This document shows positions 55,238-64,000 of a stretch of 64,000 nt of DNA, piece by piece. Under the pieces are notes generated by a model. That model saw nothing but the letters and a program-made list of their open reading frames with translations. It was not told where the DNA came from and did no database searches. Position 1 is the stretch's first letter, and the number at the start of each line of letters is the position of its first letter. The position numbers were made by a program, and so were the translations under genes. Source of the stretch: Sulfurovum sp. TSL6. Its GTDB lineage: Bacteria; Campylobacterota; Campylobacteria; Campylobacterales; Sulfurovaceae. The stretch covers positions 372,001 to 436,000 of the forward strand of contig NZ_BPFJ01000003.1 in NCBI RefSeq assembly GCF_019972115.1, given 5' to 3'.

Positions 55238-55606
55238 ATGAAAATAGAAGAACTTATCAAAGATAAAAATATCAAGCTTACCACTGCAAGAGTAAAGCTT
55301 TTAGAGATCTTAAAAGAAGCGGACAGACCTTTATGTTATGAAGAGATCAAAAATGATATCTCTATGGATAAAGCGACTTTTTATAGAAATATTTCCAAAT
55401 TTGAGGAAGAGGATATATTGAATGCTTTTGAGTCCAATGATAAAAAAAGATACTTTGAGGTCAAATTAAATCCGCATGCACATTTTGTTTGTGTAAAGTG
55501 TAATAGTGTAGAGTGCATTAAAAATATTGATATCACATTGCCACATTATGAAATTAATAATGTGATTATCAACGGTACATGTCCGTCATGTTTAACATCA
55601 GTGTAA
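55238..55606 (+). CDS. Short Fur-family regulator, probably zinc-responsive
   Basis: The 122-residue protein has a winged helix (ISMDKATFYRNISKFEE) and a metal-binding C-terminal part with HAHFVCVKC and GTCPSC, the two structural CxxC pairs. It is shorter than the Fur at 14716 and diverged in the recognition helix. Downstream genes for a His-rich outer-membrane protein, ZnuA and ZnuB suggest that it is a Zur-like zinc repressor; PerR or another metal specificity is possible. It is preceded by a palindromic operator and appears leaderless. Confidence 0.82.
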   Translation: MKIEELIKDKNIKLTTARVKLLEILKEADRPLCYEEIKNDISMDKATFYRNISKFEEEDILNAFESNDKKRYFEVKLNPHAHFVCVKCNSVECIKNIDITLPHYEINNVIINGTCPSCLTSV

Positions 55607-55662
55607 TTTACGAATAGTTTAACACCTTATTTAATTTAATCATACGAAAGGAGACAATTTTT

Positions 55663-56016
55663 ATGAAACTAAAACAGTCTGTGAAGTTACTACTTATTGC
55701 TCTTTTTGTATGGACATCTCAGAGTACAACCATTCATTTTCAACATCATGAGCTGGAGGAGATCTCAGAATGTAACGTCTGTGATACATCCCAGAAGATG
55801 AAGCTTTATCAACACAATAGACATGTGGTTGTGAGTAATGAGAACCTTGCTGTAAAAATAAGAAGAGAAGTGGAAAAGGTTGTTGTTAATTCAAGCTTTG
55901 ACTATACAGGTGTACCACAATTTAAGCAGATTGATATTGTGAAACATTCACAATATAATGATAACTCCGTATTACTTGGGTTTAATGCTACTGCACCTCC
56001 AGTATATTTTGCATAA
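55663..56016 (+). CDS. Small exported His/Cys-containing protein of the zinc cluster
   Basis: The 117-residue protein has a signal peptide (residues 1-22) and then a likely metal site HFQHHELEEISECNVC combining three His and a CxxC. No family is recognised. Good AAAGGAGA ribosome site. Lying between the Zur-like gene and the outer-membrane zinc barrel, it may bind zinc in the periplasm, by inference. Confidence 0.65.
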   Translation: MKLKQSVKLLLIALFVWTSQSTTIHFQHHELEEISECNVCDTSQKMKLYQHNRHVVVSNENLAVKIRREVEKVVVNSSFDYTGVPQFKQIDIVKHSQYNDNSVLLGFNATAPPVYFA

Positions 56017-56083
56017 TCAAGAAATAATTCAACAAAAACCATTTTCAAAAACAAAAAATATTAATAATTAAGGACAATACACT

Positions 56084-57367
56084 ATGAAAAAAATAGTATT
56101 AACAAGTATGCTTTGTGCAGGACTCTCTTATGGTGATATAGCACAACTTTTAGAAGAAGACAAAAGAACGTTTGACAGTTCAAAATATATTCCGGATATC
56201 TCGCTCATTACGGATTTCTCTTATGTAAACAATAGCATTAAAGATGATGAGTTGTCTCATCTCGGACTTCCTGGTATCGCACATGGACTCTATGCAGAGC
56301 ATGCGCACGGTGGAAGCAATGAGGCTACATATAATGCAAACCAGGGATTTAATTTTAACTATGCGGAACTGATACTCTCAAGCAATGTGGATCCATTTTT
56401 CAGTATGGATGCTACGTTTCACTTCAGTGAAAATGGTGTCGAAGTAGAGGAGGCTTATTTTACCTCGACAGCACTGGGACACGGACTGAGATTAAGAGGT
56501 GGTAAACTGCTTTCAAATTTCGGATATATCAATGCGCAACACCATCACTATTGGGATTTTGGGGATATGCCACTCGTCTATGAATCATTTTTGGGAACGC
56601 ACGGGATCAACGAATTGGGTGCTCAGATGCAATGGACAGCGCCAACACCATTTTATCTTATGGCAGGGTTTGAGGCACTTCAAGGTGAAAATGAACAGAT
56701 GTTTGGAAATGAATCATATAAGGATGGTGAGGGTGAAGCAATTATAGATGGTTCAACAGCACCATCTCTATACGTTGGGTATGTGAAATCCTCTTTTGAT
56801 ATGGGTGATACTACCATTTTTGGTGGACTGTCATATGCTCAAGGAGATTCAATGCTAGACCATAGTGACGACCATGAAGATCCTCATGTATTTAGTGGTG
56901 ATAGCAAGCTTTATGGGGCTGATCTAGTAGTTCTTCATTCTATTGATTCATATAGCTCTATAAAATGGCAAACTGAGTGGTTAAGCAGAGAGATGGACGG
57001 TACACAATATAATTTAGATCCTAATGATATAACAAGCATCCAAACATCTCCAAGTATAAATAAAAAACAGAGCGGACTCTATTCTCAGCTGATCTATACT
57101 CATGACAAAAATTGGAGAATGGGCGTTAGATATGATACAATTTATCAAAATGATATTTCAAAGGATGGTGTCGATATGAATGAAGTTGATGATTTCAACA
57201 AGTACTCCGCAATGATTGAATACCACACGAGCGAATTTGCACGTTTTAGACTTCAATATAATCGTAATGAAGCTATGTACAATGAAGCGGGTTTAAGACA
57301 AAACCTCGATACGATTATGTTACAGGCAAATATTGCTATCGGTGCGCATGCGGCACACTCTTTCTAA
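56084..57367 (+). CDS. His-rich outer-membrane beta-barrel, probable zinc channel
   Basis: The 427-residue protein has a signal peptide (residues 1-17) and alternating beta-strand pattern through to a terminal Phe (AHAAHSF). Clusters of His occur in GIAHGLYAEHAHGG, NAQHHHYWDFG and LDHSDDHEDPH, probably in surface or pore loops. There is no TonB plug domain, so it is a porin-like channel rather than a TonB receptor. Followed one base later by znuA, so zinc is the likely substrate. Confidence 0.72.
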   Translation: MKKIVLTSMLCAGLSYGDIAQLLEEDKRTFDSSKYIPDISLITDFSYVNNSIKDDELSHLGLPGIAHGLYAEHAHGGSNEATYNANQGFNFNYAELILSSNVDPFFSMDATFHFSENGVEVEEAYFTSTALGHGLRLRGGKLLSNFGYINAQHHHYWDFGDMPLVYESFLGTHGINELGAQMQWTAPTPFYLMAGFEALQGENEQMFGNESYKDGEGEAIIDGSTAPSLYVGYVKSSFDMGDTTIFGGLSYAQGDSMLDHSDDHEDPHVFSGDSKLYGADLVVLHSIDSYSSIKWQTEWLSREMDGTQYNLDPNDITSIQTSPSINKKQSGLYSQLIYTHDKNWRMGVRYDTIYQNDISKDGVDMNEVDDFNKYSAMIEYHTSEFARFRLQYNRNEAMYNEAGLRQNLDTIMLQANIAIGAHAAHSF

Positions 57368-57368
57368 T

Positions 57369-58247
57369 ATGAAAAAGATACTTGTTTTACTAACACTTCT
57401 ACCTCTGTCTTTGTTCGCTAAACTCACTATAGCGGTGAGTTATCCCTATATTGGTGCATTGACAAAAACGATAGGTGGAGAAGATGTCAAGGTAACAGTT
57501 TTAGCAAAAGGCAAGTGGGACCCTCACTTTATCATCCCTCGTCCTTCACTTATTAGCAAGATGAGAAATGCAGACGCAGTGATCATGAATGGCGGACAGC
57601 TTGAGATAGGCTGGCTCCCTCCTATCATTAATCGTGCCGGTAATCCAAAAACGATGCCCAATACGAAAACGTTTTTAAACCTTTCGCACCATATCAAGCT
57701 TATCAACAAGCCAAAAAGTGTTGACAGGAAACATGGGGATATTCATCCTGACGGGAATCCGCATTTTCATATCAGTCCGAAAAATATCTTGATCTTGGCA
57801 AAAACCATAGAAGAGTTTCTTAGCAGAATAGATACAAAAAACAGAGATACGTATAAAAAAAACTATCATGATTTTTCTAAAGTTTGGCATCAGAAAATGG
57901 CTCTTTGGAAGAAGAAAATGAAGGACAAAAAGGGCTTGAAAGTCATTCAGTTTCATGATAATCTTGCGTATTTTAATAAAGAGTATGGTCTTGTGAATAT
58001 AGGAACGATTGAACCGCTTCCGGGGATCCCACCCTCTTCAAAACATACGATTGAGATCATTAAGCTTATCAAAAAAGAGCAGCCGTGCTGTATTTTACAT
58101 GATGTTTATCACTCGACAAAAACAGCTGATTTTATAAGCGACAAAACTGGTATCAAGGTCATTCTTATGCCACATGATATAGAAGCACTTGAAAATATTG
58201 ATAACCTGAGTGCTCTTTTTGACTATCTTACAGGTGCGATAAAATGA
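57369..58247 (+). CDS. znuA: ZnuA-like metal-binding ABC transporter protein
   Basis: The periplasmic solute-binding protein of cluster A-I type starts at ATG 57369, one base after the barrel gene, with a signal peptide (residues 1-17). Metal ligands probably include the His in KWDPHFI, the His in GNPHFHI and the Asp/His in LHDVYHS, and a short His-rich loop (KHGDIHPDGNPHFH) resembles zinc-type ZnuA. Its stop overlaps the permease start by four bases. Confidence 0.85.
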   Translation: MKKILVLLTLLPLSLFAKLTIAVSYPYIGALTKTIGGEDVKVTVLAKGKWDPHFIIPRPSLISKMRNADAVIMNGGQLEIGWLPPIINRAGNPKTMPNTKTFLNLSHHIKLINKPKSVDRKHGDIHPDGNPHFHISPKNILILAKTIEEFLSRIDTKNRDTYKKNYHDFSKVWHQKMALWKKKMKDKKGLKVIQFHDNLAYFNKEYGLVNIGTIEPLPGIPPSSKHTIEIIKLIKKEQPCCILHDVYHSTKTADFISDKTGIKVILMPHDIEALENIDNLSALFDYLTGAIK

Positions 58248-58993
58248 TAGATATTTTGCTCATTCCCATTCTTTTGGTTGTTGTGCTTGTGATGCTTCAT
58301 GCCTACTTTGGTATGGAAATTTTAAAGCGGGGGATTATCTTTACAGACCTTGCTATTGCTCAGTTTGCAGCGCTTGGTTCATCGATCAGCCTGGGGTATT
58401 TCCATGAAGAGTACTTTTATCTTTTGACCCTGAGTTTTGCTTTGTTGTGCGCTTTTTTGATCGCTTTTACTTCGACTAGAAAACTTCATTTGGAAGCATT
58501 TATAGGGATCCTTTATATTTTGGGTGCCAGTGGAATCATGATGGTCCTTTCACACTCCTCTGAAGGTATGGAGCATTTCAAATCACTTCTTGCAAGCGAT
58601 ATACTTTTCACACCCCTTAATGATGTTTTGCAAAGTATTATTATCTATACTTTCATTGCCATGGCACTCTACTTTGTCTACCCGAAACTAAGCGGGTTTT
58701 TTAGGGAACTCTTTTTCTTCTCGCTTCTTGCGATCACAGTCACTTCTTCCGTTTCACTTGCAGGTGTTTTTGTGGTGTTTGTACTTCTTATTGCACCACC
58801 CTTTGTTTCTCTTTCTTTAAATGTGCAAAGACCATTGTTCAGCAGTTTTATTTTTGGATGGTTCTTTAGTATCGGTGCCATTATCATATCTTATTTTTAT
58901 GATTTACCGACAGGTTACAGTATTGTCTTTATGGGTGCACTTCTCACTGTTATTATCGTCATGATGGCATCCAAAAGCGAGCAGAAAAAATGA
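58244..58993 (+). CDS. znuB: ZnuB-like ABC-3 family metal permease
   Basis: The 249-residue membrane protein has about seven helices and the ABC-3 features FTDLAIAQFAALGSSI (coupling region) and SVSLAGVFVVFVLLIAPPFVS. It should form the transmembrane channel for ZnuA-delivered metal. No ATPase gene (znuC) is in this cluster: the usual A-C-B order is A-B here, so the ATPase must be elsewhere. Confidence 0.87.
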   Translation: MIDILLIPILLVVVLVMLHAYFGMEILKRGIIFTDLAIAQFAALGSSISLGYFHEEYFYLLTLSFALLCAFLIAFTSTRKLHLEAFIGILYILGASGIMMVLSHSSEGMEHFKSLLASDILFTPLNDVLQSIIIYTFIAMALYFVYPKLSGFFRELFFFSLLAITVTSSVSLAGVFVVFVLLIAPPFVSLSLNVQRPLFSSFIFGWFFSIGAIIISYFYDLPTGYSIVFMGALLTVIIVMMASKSEQKK

Positions 58994-59056
58994 TCTCTCT
59001 GATCATTTTTTGAGTGATTGCATATTTATTTCGCTACAATACATAAAAATAAACAT

Positions 59057-59326
59057 ATGGACAACACAATGACACCAGCAGAAAAACTCAAAAACCTATT
59101 AGAACTTGAGATCATTCCAGATTTGGAAGTAGCGATTGACGAACTTTTTGCAGCCATAGACAAAGCAAAATCTGCTTCAAAAGAACAAAAAGAAGACCTC
59201 GAAGAGATGCGAGAGATGCGAACAGAATGTTTTGCGATCATCGAAGAACTTGGACGTAATGAGCTTGAAGAAGAAGAGATAGAAGAACTCCTTGCTGAAC
59301 TAGTCGATATGAAGACGGAAGAATAG
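59057..59326 (+). CDS. Small acidic coiled-coil protein
   Basis: About 89 residues from ATG 59057 (ATG 59069 also possible), almost entirely charged and helical, with heptad-like Leu/Ile spacing in LLELEIIPDLEVAIDELFAAID and an acidic Glu-rich end. No known family recognised. An earlier TTG start at 59018 overlaps a possible -10 box (TACAAT) and is unlikely. Cytosolic; function unknown. Confidence 0.6.
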   Translation: MDNTMTPAEKLKNLLELEIIPDLEVAIDELFAAIDKAKSASKEQKEDLEEMREMRTECFAIIEELGRNELEEEEIEELLAELVDMKTEE

Positions 59327-59398
59327 GCGAGTATAACCTTTTTCAAAAGGAACGGAGCGAGTTTGTAGTTATAAAATGATCAAAACTTGATTTCTCTA

Positions 59399-59426
59399 TT
59401 GACATTTTAATATTAATTGATATAAT
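59399..59426 (+). promoter_or_regulatory. Sigma-70 promoter of the small barrel gene
   Basis: TTGACA (59399-59404), 16 bases, TATAAT (59421-59426): both consensus hexamers. ACAAGGAAAA just before the ATG is the ribosome site. Confidence 0.75.
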
Positions 59427-59465
59427 ATCACCGCTTTTTAAAAATTTAAAATACAAGGAAAAAAA

Positions 59466-60023
59466 ATGAAAAAAGTTTCACTATCAATCGTTGCACTATT
59501 GGCAATGAATACATTTACATTTGCAGGTGGGGATTTCACTACTCCGGTAGAACCGCAGGTCACTATACCAGAAGTCGATGAATCAACTGGATCTTTTTAT
59601 GTAGGTGCAGGTTATACATATATAAATTTAGATGCTTCAGGGAACTTTGGTGAGCACGATGGTGATGCAACACTTTTACTGGCAGGTTACAACTTCAACC
59701 AATATATCGGTGTAGAGGCTAGATATGCCGGTTTAACTGACTGTCTTGAGAATGCTGCTATCTATGCGAAGCCAATGTACCCAATCGGTGATGCTAAAGT
59801 ATACGCACTGCTTGGATACGGAGAAACTACATTTGACAAGGGTCCTTCATTTTCAGAAAGTGGTTTCCAATGGGGTCTAGGTGCAAACTATGCAGTGACT
59901 GAAAATATCGGCGTATTTGCAGACTATACAAAACTGTATGATGATACAGGATTTGATAATGTTGCTGTTAAAGAAGATGTTACAGTCGATGCTATCAACG
60001 TAGGTGTAACGTATACTTTTTAA
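59466..60023 (+). CDS. Small outer-membrane beta-barrel protein
   Basis: The 185-residue protein has a signal peptide (residues 1-20, ending FAGGD) and an eight-stranded barrel pattern (FYVGAGYTYINLDASG, LLLAGYNFNQYIGVEARYAG, FQWGLGANYAVTENIGVFADYT) ending in VTYTF, with the aromatic C-terminus needed for outer-membrane assembly. It resembles the OmpA-like/OmpW-type porin-family barrels; specific function unknown. A consensus promoter suggests high expression. Confidence 0.78.
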   Translation: MKKVSLSIVALLAMNTFTFAGGDFTTPVEPQVTIPEVDESTGSFYVGAGYTYINLDASGNFGEHDGDATLLLAGYNFNQYIGVEARYAGLTDCLENAAIYAKPMYPIGDAKVYALLGYGETTFDKGPSFSESGFQWGLGANYAVTENIGVFADYTKLYDDTGFDNVAVKEDVTVDAINVGVTYTF

Positions 60024-60032
60024 GTAGATATA

Positions 60033-60079
60033 TCTGTGGTGGCTGTTCAGATTTTCTCTGGCGGCCACAGACTTTTTTT
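60033..60079 (+). terminator. Rho-independent terminator after the barrel gene
   Basis: TCTGTGG (60033-60039) pairs with CCACAGA (60065-60071), extended inward by wobble pairs, followed by a run of seven T. Confidence 0.8.
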
Positions 60080-60212
60080 AAAAATAATTTTATATTTTCT
60101 ATAATAACTAGAGAATTTTTTCCCTTCATAAATTCATAAATTTTTTATCCCTCTTTTATTGTTTTAAACTTAAGTCTATTTTTAGCCTTTTTACACTATA
60201 GTTCGTTATCAA

Positions 60213-60317
60213 CCTCTCGGGGCGCTAATACCTTTTAACAAGGGTATGGGCTGAGATAGCATTAAAAGTGCTTGTCCCGCTGAACTTGAACTGGTTAGGA
60301 CCAGCGTAAGGAAGAGA
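60213..60317 (+). ncRNA. Thiamine pyrophosphate (TPP) riboswitch
   Basis: The THI-box elements are in order: GGGGCGC at the P2 start, GGGCTGAGATAGC (pyrimidine-sensing loop), the CCCGCTGAACTTGAACTGG segment and CCAGCGTAAGGAA at the 3' end. P1 is formed by CTCT (60214-60217) and AGAG (60313-60316). The element lies 95 bases before thiC. The 3' strand GGAAGAG can pair instead with CTCTTCC at 60372-60378, which in turn can pair with the thiC ribosome site, so translational control is likely. Confidence 0.93.
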
Positions 60318-60371
60318 ATTGTGACTAATTATATAAATTTTAAAACTTAGAATTTATCTGCTTTTTTACTC

Positions 60372-62301
<1,930 letters not shown>

Positions 62302-62305
62302 AAAC

Positions 62306-63334
62306 ATGAATATAGGTATTGCAGGTGCTGGTTTAGTAGGTAGGGTGTTAGCACTTAATCTACTGCAACGTGGCCACACAGTCACACTTTTTGATGAAGA
62401 TACAGCCTATGGAGATAAAGCTGCAGGAATGACTGCAGCTGGTATGTTGGCTGTCTTTGCTGAATTAGAGAGTGCAGAGTCTGTCATTTTTGACCATGGA
62501 AATCGCTCTATTTCCCTTTGGCCGGCTCTGTTAGAACAGGTTGGTATTGCAGATGCGTATCAGCAAGAGGGCAGTATTATTACAGCACATCCTCAAGATT
62601 ATAATGAGTTAGATCATTTTATCGATACGTTAAAATCGAAGGTAGAAAAAGCATCAGAAATAAAACTTCTGGACAGACAAGCATTGACACAACTTGAACC
62701 AGATTTGGATCAACATGCCAAAGCTTTCTATATACCACATGAAGGACAGGTAGATGCACAGCGTTTTATGAAAGCTTCAAGTGATTATTTGCTTGCACAT
62801 TCTGACGTTACGTGGCACCAAGAGTCTAAAGTGACCCATGTCTCAGATGGTACTGTTACAGTAGGTGATGAGAGTAAAACATTTGATTGGGTATTTGATG
62901 CACGAGGACTTGGTGCTCAAGAAGAAATGGATGGTTTGCGTGGTGTACGTGGGGAGGTATTCTGGCTTGATGCTCCTGAGGTAAACATAACCAGACCCAC
63001 ACGTATGTTGCACCCCCGCTATAAAATCTATATCGTCCCACGGCCTAATAACAGGTATGTCATCGGTGCGACTGAGATAGAGAGTGAAGATAAAAGTCCA
63101 ATGTCTGTACGTTCAAGTCTGGAGTTACTCTCAGCAGTCTATAGTATGCACTCAGGATTTGCAGAAGCACGTATTGTCAATATGCTTACAAATTGTCGTC
63201 CTACACTTAGAGATAATTTGCCAAAGATTGAACATACTACAAAAATGACACGTATTAATGGACTATACCGACATGGTTATCTATTGGCACCGGCGGTAGT
63301 AGAAGAAGCGTTGAATGGAGGAGTAAACAGATGA
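62306..63334 (+). CDS. thiO: Glycine oxidase-like FAD protein ThiO
   Basis: The 342-residue DAO-family flavoprotein starts with the dinucleotide fold GIAGAGLVGRVLALNL and ends with RHGYLLAPAVVEEAL, typical for ThiO. It supplies the glycine imine (dehydroglycine) for the thiazole ring. Located four bases after thiC and overlapping thiS by four bases. An aerobic route to dehydroglycine (ThiO instead of ThiH) is thus used; other D-amino-acid oxidase functions are less likely in this operon. Confidence 0.88.
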   Translation: MNIGIAGAGLVGRVLALNLLQRGHTVTLFDEDTAYGDKAAGMTAAGMLAVFAELESAESVIFDHGNRSISLWPALLEQVGIADAYQQEGSIITAHPQDYNELDHFIDTLKSKVEKASEIKLLDRQALTQLEPDLDQHAKAFYIPHEGQVDAQRFMKASSDYLLAHSDVTWHQESKVTHVSDGTVTVGDESKTFDWVFDARGLGAQEEMDGLRGVRGEVFWLDAPEVNITRPTRMLHPRYKIYIVPRPNNRYVIGATEIESEDKSPMSVRSSLELLSAVYSMHSGFAEARIVNMLTNCRPTLRDNLPKIEHTTKMTRINGLYRHGYLLAPAVVEEALNGGVNR

Positions 63335-63534
63335 TAAAAGTATCAGTGAACGGTGAAGTAAAAGAGCTTGAAGAAAATTTAAATGTAAGTCAGATGATAG
63401 ACGCACTTGAATATAAAGTCAAAGGTTTTGCTGTTGCTGTCAATACTACTTTTGTTCCCATTGCCAAGTATGATCAGACAATTATAAAAGAGGGAGATAC
63501 CATAGATATTTTGGCTCCCGTACAAGGTGGATAA
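63331..63534 (+). CDS. thiS: Thiamine sulfur-carrier protein
   Basis: The 67-residue ubiquitin-like protein ends in GG (VQGG), the residues that are adenylated and thiocarboxylated to deliver sulfur to the thiazole. [16 protein letters not shown] and [11 protein letters not shown] match ThiS. Overlaps thiO and lies one base from thiG. Confidence 0.93.
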   Translation: MIKVSVNGEVKELEENLNVSQMIDALEYKVKGFAVAVNTTFVPIAKYDQTIIKEGDTIDILAPVQGG

Positions 63535-63535
63535 A

Positions 63536-64000
63536 ATGACTAAACACATAGAGACCAATGATACATGGCAGATAGGCGGAAAAACGTTAAGCAGTAGACT
63601 GCTTATAGGTTCTGCACTTTATCCAAGTCCGGCCAATATGGAAGATGCTATTAGAATTTCAGGTGCCCAAATTGTTACAGTGTCTTTGAGACGGCAAGCC
63701 GCAGGTGAAGGTGGGGGTAACCCATTTTGGGATATTATCAAATCTTTAGGCATAGAGGTATTGCCGAATACAGCAGGTTCACACTCTGCCAAAGAAGCTA
63801 TCACCACAGCGCAGATGGCCAGAGAGGTTTTTGGTACGAACTGGGTAAAGCTTGAAGTGATAGGAGATCAGTACAATTTACAGCCAGACCCTTTTGAAAC
63901 GGTAAAGGCAGCTGAAGTCCTTATCAAAGAAGGATTTGAAGTGTTTCCTTATACCACGGATGATCTGGTTGTTGCAAAGCGTTTAGCAGATGTGGGCTGT
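63536..64000 (+). CDS. thiG: Thiazole synthase (partial, runs off window)
   Basis: The first 155 residues are present and the frame is open to the last base. [19 protein letters not shown] near the start, the QIVTVSLRR region and the catalytic Lys in WVKLEVIGD identify ThiG, which joins deoxyxylulose phosphate, dehydroglycine and ThiS-thiocarboxylate. Start is ATG 63536, one base after the thiS stop. Confidence 0.95.
   Translation, partial: MTKHIETNDTWQIGGKTLSSRLLIGSALYPSPANMEDAIRISGAQIVTVSLRRQAAGEGGGNPFWDIIKSLGIEVLPNTAGSHSAKEAITTAQMAREVFGTNWVKLEVIGDQYNLQPDPFETVKAAEVLIKEGFEVFPYTTDDLVVAKRLADVGC

Overview
The window comes from the chromosome of a sulfur-oxidising member of the Campylobacterota (Epsilonproteobacteria), most like Sulfurovum or Sulfurimonas. 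This rests on the low-GC, AT-rich promoters, on gene orders I recall from Campylobacter and Helicobacter (cvpA-fur-lysS-glyA-DUF1882-SPOR-aroE; ispDF, orphan regulator HP1021/Cj1608, ATP-sulfurylase-like gene, pgpA; an ArsRS-type two-component pair), and on a periplasmic thiosulfate-oxidation (Sox) locus. The genus is an inference. I see no rRNA, tRNA, CRISPR array, insertion sequence or prophage.

Layout. 1-5986: end of ligA, tlyA, ribF, a REC-GAF-PAS-GGDEF protein, cmoA and a class II DAHP synthase. 5988-17587 (minus strand): ArsS/ArsR-like pair, then aroE-trpE-SPOR-DUF1882-glyA-lysS-fur-cvpA, pilT, an ArsC/Spx protein and gatC. 17691-22057 (plus): ferredoxin-thioredoxin-reductase-like protein, rhodanese, YqiA-like esterase, dapE, two exported thioredoxin-like proteins and a lone histidine kinase. 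22082-37006 is a sulfur-oxidation island: three exported DsrE-like proteins, a cache sensor protein with its response regulator and histidine kinase, two porins, soxXYZAB, a SoxH-like metallohydrolase, a cytochrome c-thioredoxin fusion and a double DUF302 protein. 37252-45164: a periplasmic molybdopterin oxidoreductase in B-C-A order with a TorD-like chaperone and three accessory genes. 45226-53684: malic enzyme, DUF2868/DUF3482 GTPase pair, a membrane protein with an HEGGH motif, pgpA, and the sat-like/HP1021-like/ispDF cluster. 53880-58993: mrp and a probable zinc regulon (Fur-family repressor, His-rich outer-membrane barrel, ZnuA, ZnuB). 59057-64000: a small acidic protein, a small barrel protein, and a TPP riboswitch ahead of thiC-thiO-thiS-thiG.

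The most notable unexplained signal is a promoter architecture, TTTACA-N5-TTTAYA-N9-TATNNT, found with identical spacing ahead of four transcription units of the sulfur island: a dsrE gene, porin-dsrE, soxXYZAB and the DUF302 gene. Two half-sites 11 bp apart next to the -10 box are what is expected of an OmpR/PhoB-class activator, and such a regulator with its kinase and a separate membrane-anchored cache protein is encoded in the middle of the island. I infer a dedicated three-component system that switches on thiosulfate oxidation. Other points of note are a hidden DUF1882 gene with no AUG start, a TPP riboswitch with visible mutually exclusive pairings, a predicted leaderless zinc repressor, and a molybdoenzyme operon with unassigned accessory genes.
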